In this document: positions 10,462-19,900 of the stretch, piece after piece
Layout of the letters: every line of letters begins with the position of its first letter
Numbering within the stretch: position 1 is the stretch's first letter
From: Desulfobacteraceae bacterium 4572_35.1
GTDB lineage: Bacteria; Desulfobacterota; Desulfuromonadia; Desulfuromonadales; Desulfuromonadaceae
Direction: 5' to 3'
Assembly: GCA_002084705.1 (NCBI GenBank)
Contig: NBLX01000011.1
Location: forward strand, 1 to 34,528
Length of the DNA: 34,528 nucleotides
Made by a program: the position numbers and the translations under genes
The notes under the pieces: model-generated
Told to the model about the DNA's origin: nothing
Database searches by the model: none
The model's input: only the letters and a program-made list of their open reading frames with translations

Positions 10462-10504
10462 AACAAAACAACCACCTGTATAAGAAACAGGTGGTTGTTT
10501 TGTT
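10462..10504 (+). terminator. Strong hairpin terminator after elbB
   Basis: Perfect 18-bp stem AACAAAACAACCACCTGT / ACAGGTGGTTGTTTTGTT with 7-nt loop ATAAGAA. Confidence 0.85.
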
Positions 10505-10688
10505 TGACACTATCTTCTTCAAGCAAGAGTAAATGATTGCTTTTGGTTGTGCCATTTATAGGCAGACACTATTTGTTGTTTTTGTTTTATCAATATTTCG
10601 AATTTGCTTTCTGGCTGTAACTACTTTATATAGTTACAGAATTTTGTCAAATATGTGGCAAAAGCTTAAAAGGAGAGCGAGGGAGAAA

Positions 10689-12056
10689 GTGAAAAGAAAC
10701 AATTTGAAAAAGATCTTACTGCTGGTAGCTATCACTCTAGTTATGACATCTGTAGCACAGGCTCATGTTTTTATGGACTGTGGCGTATGTTCGAATCGCA
10801 AGGAGGAAAAAACAAAAAAACCAGATAAACTGAAATTTGGGATTGATGCCCGTATTCGCTATTCATACATGGATAACATTGCTTGGTCATCTTATCGGGA
10901 CGGGGGTGAAGATCTTTGGGACAACAGGATCAGGGTTGGTTTTGACTATAGACCTACCGAAAATGTCCATTTTCAACTCTGGGGTCAATATGCCGACACC
11001 TGGGGGATGCCGGACAGTGGCTGGCCAAGTTTCCGTTTTGAGGAAGATCCAGATATTTACCTGGCCAATGTTGAAATTGAAAATCTTTTCGGTGGCCCAT
11101 TTACTTTGAAACTGGGTAGACAACGTTTAGATTACGGTGATTTCCGCGTCATTGGTCTTTGCGATTGGGCAAATGTAGGTCCGTACCTGTGGGATGCCGC
11201 CGTAATATCCACCCGTTTTAAAAATGGGTTTATCGATCTTTTTTATGGTCGAAACTACACCAAAGATTACGACACTGTGAGCGGATTTACCTTAAACCAT
11301 GGTCACTCATTCGATGGTGCCGGTTTTTATTCCCATTATCAGCTACCTGAGGGGCAACCATATATTGCCTTTGAACCCTTTTTCCTGGCCAAATGGGACA
11401 GCGCAGATAACTACACGGGAAACGAAGATCTCAAGGATTATTATTTGGGTATGCGTAGTTACGGTCGCGATCTGTTGGGTGGCTTTAATTACGATCTCAC
11501 CTATGTCGAAGAGTTCGGGGACTATGGAAGCGAAGATATCGAGGCCTTCCATTTTTATGCAATTTTGGGTTATCAATTTGCTTCCCTCCCTTGGTCGCCA
11601 AGGTTAAGCGCTGCCTATACGGTAAGCTCTGGTGATGACGATCCCAATGACAATACGCATGGCCGTTATGAAACTGCCTATGGAGTATGGGGCGCTTGGT
11701 ATGGCAATGAATATAATCTGTTTTGGTTTAAGAACTTTAAAGACCGCCAACTTAATTTGGAGCTTTTTCCTGCCGACAAGCTAACCGTTGAACTGAGGTA
11801 TCACAACTACAAGCTTGAAGAGGAAAAGGGAAGTTGGCGCAATTTCAGGGATGCAAGCGGTAGCTTAGGTGACGATATCGGTGATGCCGTCGAGTTTGAA
11901 TTCCGATATAAGTTTGCCAACAATCAAGACGTTGGTGTGCTTACCGGTATTTTTTGGCCGGGGGATTATGTTAAAGATGCTTCGGCTGGATTTAGCGATA
12001 AAGCGAGTTGGGTCGGCATTGACTGGCATATAAATTTTGAGTCTAAAATTTTCTGA
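10689..12056 (+). CDS. Outer-membrane beta-barrel porin, alginate-export (AlgE-like) family
   Basis: LRFGIDARIRYSY-like start (LKFGIDARIRYSYMDN), RIRVGFDYRPTENVHFQLWGQYADTWG, FTLKLGRQRLDYGDFRVIG, C-terminal barrel strands. In-frame GTG at 10689 gives VKRNNLKKILLLVAITLVMTSVAQA signal peptide and has AGGAG/GGGAG upstream; the track ORF from 10533 adds an implausible extension. Confidence 0.78.
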   Translation: MKRNNLKKILLLVAITLVMTSVAQAHVFMDCGVCSNRKEEKTKKPDKLKFGIDARIRYSYMDNIAWSSYRDGGEDLWDNRIRVGFDYRPTENVHFQLWGQYADTWGMPDSGWPSFRFEEDPDIYLANVEIENLFGGPFTLKLGRQRLDYGDFRVIGLCDWANVGPYLWDAAVISTRFKNGFIDLFYGRNYTKDYDTVSGFTLNHGHSFDGAGFYSHYQLPEGQPYIAFEPFFLAKWDSADNYTGNEDLKDYYLGMRSYGRDLLGGFNYDLTYVEEFGDYGSEDIEAFHFYAILGYQFASLPWSPRLSAAYTVSSGDDDPNDNTHGRYETAYGVWGAWYGNEYNLFWFKNFKDRQLNLELFPADKLTVELRYHNYKLEEEKGSWRNFRDASGSLGDDIGDAVEFEFRYKFANNQDVGVLTGIFWPGDYVKDASAGFSDKASWVGIDWHINFESKIF

Positions 12057-12697
12057 TGACAATCCTTAACTTGTTTAAAAAAGTGTGCCTTTTGCTGATA
12101 TTTTCACTATTCGGCATAAATGGCTGCGTTCACATCAACTCCGCATCGGTGCCTCTAGCGCCGGTGCGGGGTGATTATTTACAGGAACTAGCCAAATTTA
12201 GAGAGGCAAAGGATCTATATTTTCAAACAGATAATTCTCCTCTCGAGGAAAAACAGCGCGCCGGGTTCTCCGGACTATGTTATTACCCGCCTGCCGCTGA
12301 TTTCCGGGTTGTCGGTTTGCTGGAAAAATATAAAAAACCTGAGCTTCGTATCGCTGGATCCGAGTCAGGGCAAAAACGCATGGTGGCTCTTGGTCTCTTC
12401 CGTTTCACTTTGGCAGGAAAAGATCAAGTTTTAGAGGTATGGCAAACTGAAGAAGGCACCGAACTGAGCATACTTTTTACCGATAAAACTAATGGCAAAG
12501 AAACGTATGGAGCTGGTCGCTACGTTTCACTGGAGATAAACGATAATAAGTATATTTTAGACTTCAACTACTCCTATAATCCTTATTGTCATTACAGCCA
12601 CCATTTTATCTGCCCTCTGCCACCTTCCATCAACAATATGGATCTGCAGATTGAAGCTGGTGAGAAGGTTTATCCTGTTTTTGAATCTATTCTGTAA
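12056..12697 (+). CDS. DUF1684 family lipoprotein
   Basis: Lipobox LFGINGC; DFNYSYNPYCHYSHHFICPLPPSINNMDLQIEAGEKVY matches my recollection of the DUF1684 C-terminal signature. Start overlaps upstream stop (TGATG). Confidence 0.78.
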   Translation: MTILNLFKKVCLLLIFSLFGINGCVHINSASVPLAPVRGDYLQELAKFREAKDLYFQTDNSPLEEKQRAGFSGLCYYPPAADFRVVGLLEKYKKPELRIAGSESGQKRMVALGLFRFTLAGKDQVLEVWQTEEGTELSILFTDKTNGKETYGAGRYVSLEINDNKYILDFNYSYNPYCHYSHHFICPLPPSINNMDLQIEAGEKVYPVFESIL

Positions 12698-12724
12698 AAA
12701 CAACGTCGCATAGTAGGGGTATCA

Positions 12725-14638
12725 CTATTTGAGTAGTTTGGAGATAATCTCTTTATATTTAACCTCGATAACGTGACGTTTTTTCTTCATGGTGTTGGTA
12801 AGCTCTTCACCAATGGTAAATTCTTTGTCCAGCAAGTGGATATTTTGTAATTTTTCAAACGGTTTAAATCCATGCTTGGGATGCAACAAGCGGTTAATTT
12901 CGCTTTTAACCTGATCTAGTGTTTGTTTGTCGGTAAATTTATTTATTTCTGCCGCATTGTGTTCATTTTTACCGCCCATAAAGCTATGCAATTGTTCAAA
13001 ATCAGGTACAATCAGTGCTCCAAGCCCCTTTTTATCCTGACCAACCAGTACCGCATCGCTGACAAAGGGTAATTTTGTTATTGCCGCTTCGATGCGACTC
13101 GGATCAATATTTTCACCGCTAGCAAGAACAATAATCTCTTTCGAGCGACCGGTAATTACCAATTCTCCACCCAGGGTCAATTTGCCCAAGTCACCTGTTT
13201 TAAAAAAACCATCAGTTGTAAATGCTGCTTTGTTTTCTTCATCGTTTTTATAATAACCGGAAAAAACCTGATCACCGCGTAATTGAATTTCACCAGCTTC
13301 GCCAGCAGCCAAAATCTCCCCTTTTTCACCAACAATACGCAATTCGGTATTTCTAGTAGGGGGTCCCAACGTACCGAACACCTCGCAGTTAACTGATCTG
13401 CCCGCTATCGCCGGAGCACATTCTGTCATGCCGTAAGCGTTGACTATCCGGATACCAATGGCATCAATCCATTCATCCAAATAGGTGGGTAGACTGCCAC
13501 CGCCGCTTATTGCCATGCGCAATTTACCGCCAAATTTTTGCTGTACCAAGCTAAGCTTCTTTTTAGCCAGCAGGTTGAGTGGAGCCAATAGCAATAGCAT
13601 TATCCCCGCTCTAAATTTTGACCAACCACGTTGTAGGAAAGCCCTTTTACTAAAAACTGGCAGTTGATTGTAAAACAAGCGCCGCCAGTAGTTATAGCGG
13701 CTAGAGATGGTTACTAAAAATTTAAAAATACGTGCCTTGCGCGGGTTTTGTTTTTCCAGCGTCTGATTGATCTTGTTGTACATGGATTCCCACAATCGTG
13801 GAACTGTAGCGACCATGGTTGGTTGATATTTTTCCAGATCTGCGGCGAAGGTCTTCACCGCCGAATAAACGATACAGCACCCCTTAGATAACGCAATATA
13901 TTCGGATGCGCGTTCAAAGATATGCCAACTGGGCAAAATTGACAGCCAACGATCATTTTGCTTTAGGTCGATTAATTCAGGCAGGTTGCAAACGTTATAC
14001 ATAATATTTTTATGGCTCAACAACACCCCTTTAGGGACACCGGTTGTTCCTGATGTATAGATGAGGGTAAAAATGTCATCAATTTCAATATCATGACGTT
14101 GAGTAATAAAACTATTTCTGTCCTCATTGCTGATGATGCGATCATTGAGGATATCGTTGTAGCTATAGGTGTTTTCCAAACCGTGGCTAGAATTGTTGCC
14201 CTCAATAACAAAAATAGATTTAAGATTTTTCAAGCCTTTGAGCATTTTCTCGTGGGTCTTGAGCAACTTCTCAGTTTCAATAATTAGAAACTCACATTCT
14301 GCATGCTGTAAAATAAATTCCAGTTCTGGTGTGGTGGTATCACTACCACGGGGAACACTGATGGCACCATGGGAGAGTAGGGCAAAATCGGTAACAATCC
14401 AGGCATAGCGATTGTCTGATAGGAGCATAACTTTGCTGCCCTTGTGAATCTTATGCTCCTTGAAAGCTTTGGCAAGGATCAGAGCGTCATCAAATAGTTT
14501 TTCGTAACTTACCCTGAACTCTGCACTGCTCGTGCAATATATGAAAGCGGTATGCCCGGCATTACTGCTACAGCTGTTAAGGAACATGTCAAAAAGAGTG
14601 TCTTTGTGTTTTGTGGTATTTGGCATCTTTATATCCAT
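12725..14638 (-). CDS. AMP-dependent long-chain fatty acid-CoA ligase
   Basis: LIYTSGTTGVPKGVLLSHKNI, VNAYGMTECAPAI, TDGFFKTGDLGKL; 637 aa. Confidence 0.92.
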   Translation of the reverse strand: MDIKMPNTTKHKDTLFDMFLNSCSSNAGHTAFIYCTSSAEFRVSYEKLFDDALILAKAFKEHKIHKGSKVMLLSDNRYAWIVTDFALLSHGAISVPRGSDTTTPELEFILQHAECEFLIIETEKLLKTHEKMLKGLKNLKSIFVIEGNNSSHGLENTYSYNDILNDRIISNEDRNSFITQRHDIEIDDIFTLIYTSGTTGVPKGVLLSHKNIMYNVCNLPELIDLKQNDRWLSILPSWHIFERASEYIALSKGCCIVYSAVKTFAADLEKYQPTMVATVPRLWESMYNKINQTLEKQNPRKARIFKFLVTISSRYNYWRRLFYNQLPVFSKRAFLQRGWSKFRAGIMLLLLAPLNLLAKKKLSLVQQKFGGKLRMAISGGGSLPTYLDEWIDAIGIRIVNAYGMTECAPAIAGRSVNCEVFGTLGPPTRNTELRIVGEKGEILAAGEAGEIQLRGDQVFSGYYKNDEENKAAFTTDGFFKTGDLGKLTLGGELVITGRSKEIIVLASGENIDPSRIEAAITKLPFVSDAVLVGQDKKGLGALIVPDFEQLHSFMGGKNEHNAAEINKFTDKQTLDQVKSEINRLLHPKHGFKPFEKLQNIHLLDKEFTIGEELTNTMKKKRHVIEVKYKEIISKLLK

Positions 14639-14770
14639 AAGAAATGATAATTGTTCGGGAGGTATTTAAGCTGCCAACGTAATCTAGCACATTCTCCATT
14701 TTGTTTCTCCCTCAACTTTTACCCAATTTTCACCTTTGTCTCACTTCACCTTTCTGGTACAACATCACCC

Positions 14771-16009
14771 ATGGAAACTACAATCTACCACATCATAATT
14801 GCCATCCTTATTTTCAATTTTCTCCTTGAGCGTTTGCTCGATCTGCTCAACGCTAGTTATATGGGGAGAGCTATCCCCTCTGAGTTGACAGGGCTTTACG
14901 ATCAACAGGAGTATGAAAAACAGCAGGCATATCAAAGGTGCAATACCCGTTTTTCGCTATTAACCTCTACGTTTAGCCTGCTGATGCTGCTTGTTTTTCT
15001 AGGGCTAAACGGCTTTGCTTGGCTTAACAGCCTAACCGCTCAGATTAGCGACAATCTTATCTTGCAACCGCTGATTTTTTTCGGCATCTTGCTGTTCGCT
15101 CAGGATTTGATCAGCATCCCCTTTGAGTTTTACCAGACATTTGTTATTGAAGAGCGTTTCGGTTTTAACAAAACCAGCGTGAGACTTTTTATTTTAGACA
15201 AACTTAAAGGGTGGTTACTGCTAACTATCATCGGCGGTCTAGTGCTATTTCTGATCTCTTGGTGTTACTATCGCACCACAGATATGTTCTGGATTTATGC
15301 ATGGCTGCTGATGGCAGGGATCAGCCTGTTTTTTACCATGTTTTATTCACAGCTGATTGTACCCTTGTTCAATAGACAAACGGAGTTGGAAGATGGTGAG
15401 TTGAAATCTGCCATTGAAGATTTTGCCCGCAAAGTCAATTTTCCGTTGAAAGATATCTATGTATTGGATGGATCAAAGCGTTCCACCAAAGCCAATGCTT
15501 ATTTCACCGGCTTAGGGAGCAAAAAGCGGATTGTGCTGTTTGACACCCTTATCAACGATTTGACAACACCCGAAGTGGTAGCTGTATTAGCGCACGAAAT
15601 TGGTCATTACAAGAAAAAGCACACACTACAAGCGCTGGTGATCTCAATTGCTCAAATGGGAATTATGTTTTATCTGTTGTCGCTATTTCTAGGGCAAGCT
15701 GTTTTTTCACGCGCGCTGGGTGTTGATGAAGCAGTATTCCATGTTGGGCTGGTGGCTTTCTTTTTGCTGTATAGCCCTATATCGCTCCTAACTGGGTTGA
15801 TAATGAATAGCTGGTCGCGCAGAAATGAGTATCAGGCCGATGCTTTTGCCGGCAAAAATTTCAGTGGCGAGGCTTTATGTAATGCGCTGAAAAAGATATC
15901 CATTAACCATCTGAGCAACCTGACGCCGCATCCGGCATACGTGTTTTTCCATTATTCCCACCCAAGTTTGCACCAGCGCCTTCTGGCACTGCAGTGTAAA
16001 CAATATTAA
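14771..16009 (+). CDS. M48 family metallopeptidase (Ste24/CAAX-protease-like)
   Basis: VVAVLAHEIGHYKKKHTLQ zinc motif, TKANAYFTGLGSKKRIVLFDTL, multiple TM segments. Track start 14651 is a TTG; ATG at 14771 (METTIYHIII) is likelier. Confidence 0.93.
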   Translation: METTIYHIIIAILIFNFLLERLLDLLNASYMGRAIPSELTGLYDQQEYEKQQAYQRCNTRFSLLTSTFSLLMLLVFLGLNGFAWLNSLTAQISDNLILQPLIFFGILLFAQDLISIPFEFYQTFVIEERFGFNKTSVRLFILDKLKGWLLLTIIGGLVLFLISWCYYRTTDMFWIYAWLLMAGISLFFTMFYSQLIVPLFNRQTELEDGELKSAIEDFARKVNFPLKDIYVLDGSKRSTKANAYFTGLGSKKRIVLFDTLINDLTTPEVVAVLAHEIGHYKKKHTLQALVISIAQMGIMFYLLSLFLGQAVFSRALGVDEAVFHVGLVAFFLLYSPISLLTGLIMNSWSRRNEYQADAFAGKNFSGEALCNALKKISINHLSNLTPHPAYVFFHYSHPSLHQRLLALQCKQY

Positions 16010-16024
16010 GATCGCCGCTGCGAA

Positions 16025-17251
16025 ATGGATATACGCCAAGTACGTCATATAATGACCTGTTTTCTGATCCCCGGTGGTTTGATTTTTCTGCTATTTGCTA
16101 CCCTGTGGCAATGGCAACCGCGCCCCGAGTTGCTGCAAACATTTATCCATATCTTCCCCTACGTTGTGCTGGCTTTTGGTTTTTTTTTAGGCTGCCGTTT
16201 TCAACGCTCGCGTTTGTTGTTAACGCTGTTGGTGCTTACAATAAGCCAAAAGCAACTGATTGCATTTTTACCACAATCTCTGTCAGAATTTTACCTGGCA
16301 ACAATTCAGATTTTGTTGCCACTTAATTTATTGTGGTTGGCATTTGTCTCTGAACGTAATCTGCTATCGCTTGCTACTGCCTTTCGGGTGCTCTTCATTG
16401 GCGTACAAGGGGCAATGGTGTGGATTGTTCACCATTTTTATGCTACCCGGAGTTGGAGCATTATCCATACGAACCCGTTTAGCTTAACCCTCTGGAATCA
16501 TCTCCACACATTGCTCACCACGCAGATCTATCCGTTAGCAGTTGCCTCGTTTGCCTTAACCTTTTCAATCTTTATTGCAGTGTTTATTTGGCGACCAACC
16601 ACGGGGAGCGGTGCCCAGCTATGGATGTTATGCAGTGTTCTTTTTGCTCAATTGACAACGGGAGATAAATCCTTGTTTTTTACCGCTACGGCAGCATTAA
16701 TTCTAATTGTTGTCCTTCTTGAGATATCCCACTCTATGGCTTTTCGTGATGAACTGACAGGGTTGGGGAGTAGGCGTGCACTCAACGAATATTTACAGCG
16801 GCTGTCGGGAGTATACAGCTTGGCAATGGTAGATATCGACCATTTCAAACGGGTTAACGACACTCATGGTCATGACACCGGTGATCAGGTATTAAAAATG
16901 GTTTCTGGCTGCCTGGCGCAAGTCAAAGGTGGAGGTAGAGCCTTTCGCTACGGTGGCGAAGAGTTTACCGTTGTTTTCACCGGTAAAAAGGTGGAAGACT
17001 CTCTCCCGCATCTGGAAGCTTTACGAGTAAAGATCGCCCAATCTGTTTTCACCCTGCGCAACAAACCTCGCCCAAAAAAGAAACCCCAAAAAAAGAGCTC
17101 GCGACGCACTAACGCCCAAACCTTGAGTGTAACGGTAAGTATGGGAGTTGCACAGCATCTCGAACGCAAACAAAGCACCGAGCAGGTTATTAAACAAGCC
17201 GATACTGCACTCTACCGCGCAAAGCGCAAGGGGCGTAATCAAATTTGTTGA
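16025..17251 (+). CDS. Membrane-anchored GGDEF diguanylate cyclase
   Basis: N-terminal TM helices; DELTGLGSRRALNEYL, MVDIDHFKRVNDTHGHDTGDQVL, FRYGGEEFTVVF, SVTVSMGVAQ, ADTALYRAKRKGRN. Confidence 0.92.
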   Translation: MDIRQVRHIMTCFLIPGGLIFLLFATLWQWQPRPELLQTFIHIFPYVVLAFGFFLGCRFQRSRLLLTLLVLTISQKQLIAFLPQSLSEFYLATIQILLPLNLLWLAFVSERNLLSLATAFRVLFIGVQGAMVWIVHHFYATRSWSIIHTNPFSLTLWNHLHTLLTTQIYPLAVASFALTFSIFIAVFIWRPTTGSGAQLWMLCSVLFAQLTTGDKSLFFTATAALILIVVLLEISHSMAFRDELTGLGSRRALNEYLQRLSGVYSLAMVDIDHFKRVNDTHGHDTGDQVLKMVSGCLAQVKGGGRAFRYGGEEFTVVFTGKKVEDSLPHLEALRVKIAQSVFTLRNKPRPKKKPQKKSSRRTNAQTLSVTVSMGVAQHLERKQSTEQVIKQADTALYRAKRKGRNQIC

Positions 17252-17346
17252 GGGAGAAAACAACCCCAAAAATTCTCGACGGCTTTGGCAAAAGTGCTTT
17301 TGTCGCTATCAAGGGAATTTGTAAATATGATCAAGGAATATGATGT

Positions 17347-17535
17347 ATGAAATTTTGTAAACTGTTGTTACTTGCAAGCATGTTGTCTATGCTCAATGGA
17401 TGTCTATTTACCAAGGTTGTGACGGTGCCGATGCGGCTGGGCGGAGCTGCCCTTTCTATTATTCCTGTTGCGGGAAATAGTGCGCATGATGCCATTGATG
17501 AAACAGCAGAAATTATCGACGAAGTACCGATATAA
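17347..17535 (+). CDS. Small lipoprotein (DUF6726-like)
   Basis: 62 aa; signal peptide with lipobox LNGC, FTKVVTVPMRLGGAALSIIPVAGNSAHDAIDETAEIIDEVPI. Confidence 0.7.
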   Translation: MKFCKLLLLASMLSMLNGCLFTKVVTVPMRLGGAALSIIPVAGNSAHDAIDETAEIIDEVPI

Positions 17536-17595
17536 TCTCTACCGCTGTATTGGCTCGTTGCAAACATTTTAACAGAGAATAGCGCAAAGAATTCT

Positions 17596-19749
17596 ATGAA
17601 TATGTCTAGTCTTCACTCCTTTTTGGTCGAAGAAACCGGTTTGCAACTGCGGCAGGTAGAGCAGACTGTTGCACTGCTTGAGGCTGGGGCAACAGTTCCC
17701 TTTATTGCTCGTTACCGCAAAGAGGTTACCGGCGAATTGGATGAGGTGCAGATTCGGCAGCTGCAGGAACGGTTGCTTTATGCTAATGAGTTGGAAGAGC
17801 GGCGTCAGACAGTGCTCAAATCGATTGATGAGCAGGGGAAGCTGAGCGTTGATCTGCACAGCCGAATTGTTGCTTGTCACCAAAAAACGGAGTTGGAGGA
17901 TCTCTACCTCCCCTATAAGCCGAAACGGCGTACCAAGGCGAAAATTGCTCGCGAAAGGGGACTGGAACCGCTAGCTGCGCAGATTTTTGCAGCCACAGGA
18001 CTTGGGGTGAAACTGGAGCAGTTGGCCAAGCCATTTGTAAAGCCGCAGCAGGATGTTGTTGATGTAGCGGGTGCTTTAGAGGGGGCTGGACATATCCTGG
18101 CAGAGCAGTTTGCCGATGAAGCTGGAACACGTGCCATCGTGCGGGATTTAACCTGGAAGCATGGTGTGTTTCAGTCGCAACCGGCGCGCGGTAAGGCGGG
18201 AGCTGTGAGTAAGTACGAGATGTATTACACCTACAGCGAACCCCTACGCCAGATACCATCGCACCGGATGTTAGCGATGCGGCGTGGGGAAAAAGAGGGT
18301 GTGCTGCGCTTGTCAATTGAAGCACCGCAAGAGAACATATCTGTGTCTCTTGGTCGATTATTGCTGCCGCCGTCAAATCCGTATCATAACTGGCTGAAAG
18401 AGGTTGTTACCGATGCTTACCAGCGTCTGCTGGCTCCAGCAATTGAAGTTGAGCTGCGCCAGAAGACAAAACAGCTGGCTGATATTGACGCGATTCAGAT
18501 CTTTGCCGAAAATTTGCGTAACTTGTTATTGGCAGCTCCGGCTGGCGGTTTCCGCGTGCTTGGGGTTGATCCCGGTCTGCGTACCGGTTCTAAACTGGCG
18601 GTGGTAGATCAGACCGGGCGTTTTATCGAACACGCCACTATCTATCCCCATACCGGTAAGGGCCAGGTAGAAGCAGCTTGGCAGCAACTGCTTCGCCTCA
18701 TCGTTGATCATGGGGTTGAGATGGTCGCCATCGGCAACGGTACTGCCGGTCGGGAGATGGATCAGTTTGTGCGCCAAGCGCTGAAGTTGGTGGCGAAACA
18801 GTTGCCGGTGGTGATGATTAGTGAAGCCGGAGCCAGTGTTTATTCAGCATCCGATATCGCTCGCGAGGAGTTCCCCGATCTTGATCTAACTGTGCGGGGG
18901 GCGATCTCAATTGCCCGTCGTCTGCAGGATCCATTAGCAGAGTTGGTCAAGGTTGAGCCTAAAAGTATTGGAGTAGGGCAGTATCAGCACGATGTTAGTC
19001 AGGCGGAATTAAAAAAATCGCTGGGCGAGGTGGTGGAATCCTGCGTCAACTATGTCGGAGTTGATCTCAACACCGCCAGCTGGGCACTGCTGAGTTTTGT
19101 TTCTGGAATAAGCACATCCCTTGCTAAGGCGATTATTGCCTATCGGGATGAACACGGAACCTTCACCTCCCGCAAGCAGTTGCTCAATGTTCCCCGTTTT
19201 GGCAAAAAGAGATATGAGCAGGCGGCAGGTTTTTTGCGTATTCGCACGGCGCAGCAACCCTTAGACAATACCGCAGTTCATCCAGAACGCTATAAGCTGG
19301 TAGCGCAGATGGCGAAAGACTCCGCTATTGCTATTGAGCAGTTGATCGATAATAGCGCTGTGCTGGACGCAATCAATTTGAACCAGTATGTAGATGCCGA
19401 TGTTGGGCTGCCAACCTTGCGCGATATAATTGATGAACTGAAGAAACCGGGGCGCGACCCCCGTGAGAGCTTTGTTTCCACCACGTTTCGCGAAGATGTG
19501 ATGGAGATGAAAGATCTTGTTCCCGAAATGAAGTTACACGGAGTGGTGACCAATGTGGCTGCCTTTGGTGCTTTTGTAGATATTGGTGTGCATCAAGATG
19601 GATTGGTACATATCAGTCAGCTCGCCGACCGTTTTGTCAAAGACCCCAACACGGTAGTCAAAGTGGGGCAGCAGGTTCAGGTACGTATTTTGGAAGTTGA
19701 CCTGCAACGTAAGCGGATAGCCCTCACCATGCGTGCTGAAAAGGGGTAG
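17596..19749 (+). CDS. tex: Tex family RNA-binding transcriptional accessory protein
   Basis: TVPFIARYRKEVTGELDEVQIRQLQERL, DLYLPYKPKRRTKAKIARERGLEPLA, GVDPGLRTGSKLAVVD, SVGQYQHDV-like motif, C-terminal S1 domain GVVTNVAAFGAFVDIGVHQDGLVHISQL. Confidence 0.97.
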   Translation: MNMSSLHSFLVEETGLQLRQVEQTVALLEAGATVPFIARYRKEVTGELDEVQIRQLQERLLYANELEERRQTVLKSIDEQGKLSVDLHSRIVACHQKTELEDLYLPYKPKRRTKAKIARERGLEPLAAQIFAATGLGVKLEQLAKPFVKPQQDVVDVAGALEGAGHILAEQFADEAGTRAIVRDLTWKHGVFQSQPARGKAGAVSKYEMYYTYSEPLRQIPSHRMLAMRRGEKEGVLRLSIEAPQENISVSLGRLLLPPSNPYHNWLKEVVTDAYQRLLAPAIEVELRQKTKQLADIDAIQIFAENLRNLLLAAPAGGFRVLGVDPGLRTGSKLAVVDQTGRFIEHATIYPHTGKGQVEAAWQQLLRLIVDHGVEMVAIGNGTAGREMDQFVRQALKLVAKQLPVVMISEAGASVYSASDIAREEFPDLDLTVRGAISIARRLQDPLAELVKVEPKSIGVGQYQHDVSQAELKKSLGEVVESCVNYVGVDLNTASWALLSFVSGISTSLAKAIIAYRDEHGTFTSRKQLLNVPRFGKKRYEQAAGFLRIRTAQQPLDNTAVHPERYKLVAQMAKDSAIAIEQLIDNSAVLDAINLNQYVDADVGLPTLRDIIDELKKPGRDPRESFVSTTFREDVMEMKDLVPEMKLHGVVTNVAAFGAFVDIGVHQDGLVHISQLADRFVKDPNTVVKVGQQVQVRILEVDLQRKRIALTMRAEKG

Positions 19750-19808
19750 AGGCAGATAATTGTAGGTGTGTATTTAAGAGATGGGATTTTTTTAGACTGA
19801 AAAGATAT

Positions 19809-19855
19809 AGGCAGTCAACAGGGGGCATATGTGCTCCCTGTTGACTGCCTTGTTT
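19809..19855. terminator. Hairpin terminator between convergent tex and HtrA-like gene
   Basis: Perfect 15-bp stem AGGCAGTCAACAGGG (19809-19823) / CCCTGTTGACTGCCT (19836-19850), inner pairs extend it; T-rich on the right side. Confidence 0.75.
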
Positions 19856-19900
19856 GATTGATTTGGTGCTGATGTTCATTTCATGGCTGGCGTTTTGGTT

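Noticed and set aside
10043-10555. 170-aa minus-strand ORF
   Set aside because: Antisense to elbB and the terminator region; composition is that of an antisense shadow with no recognisable family.
17816-18376. 186-aa minus-strand ORF
   Set aside because: Antisense to tex, no signal of a real family.
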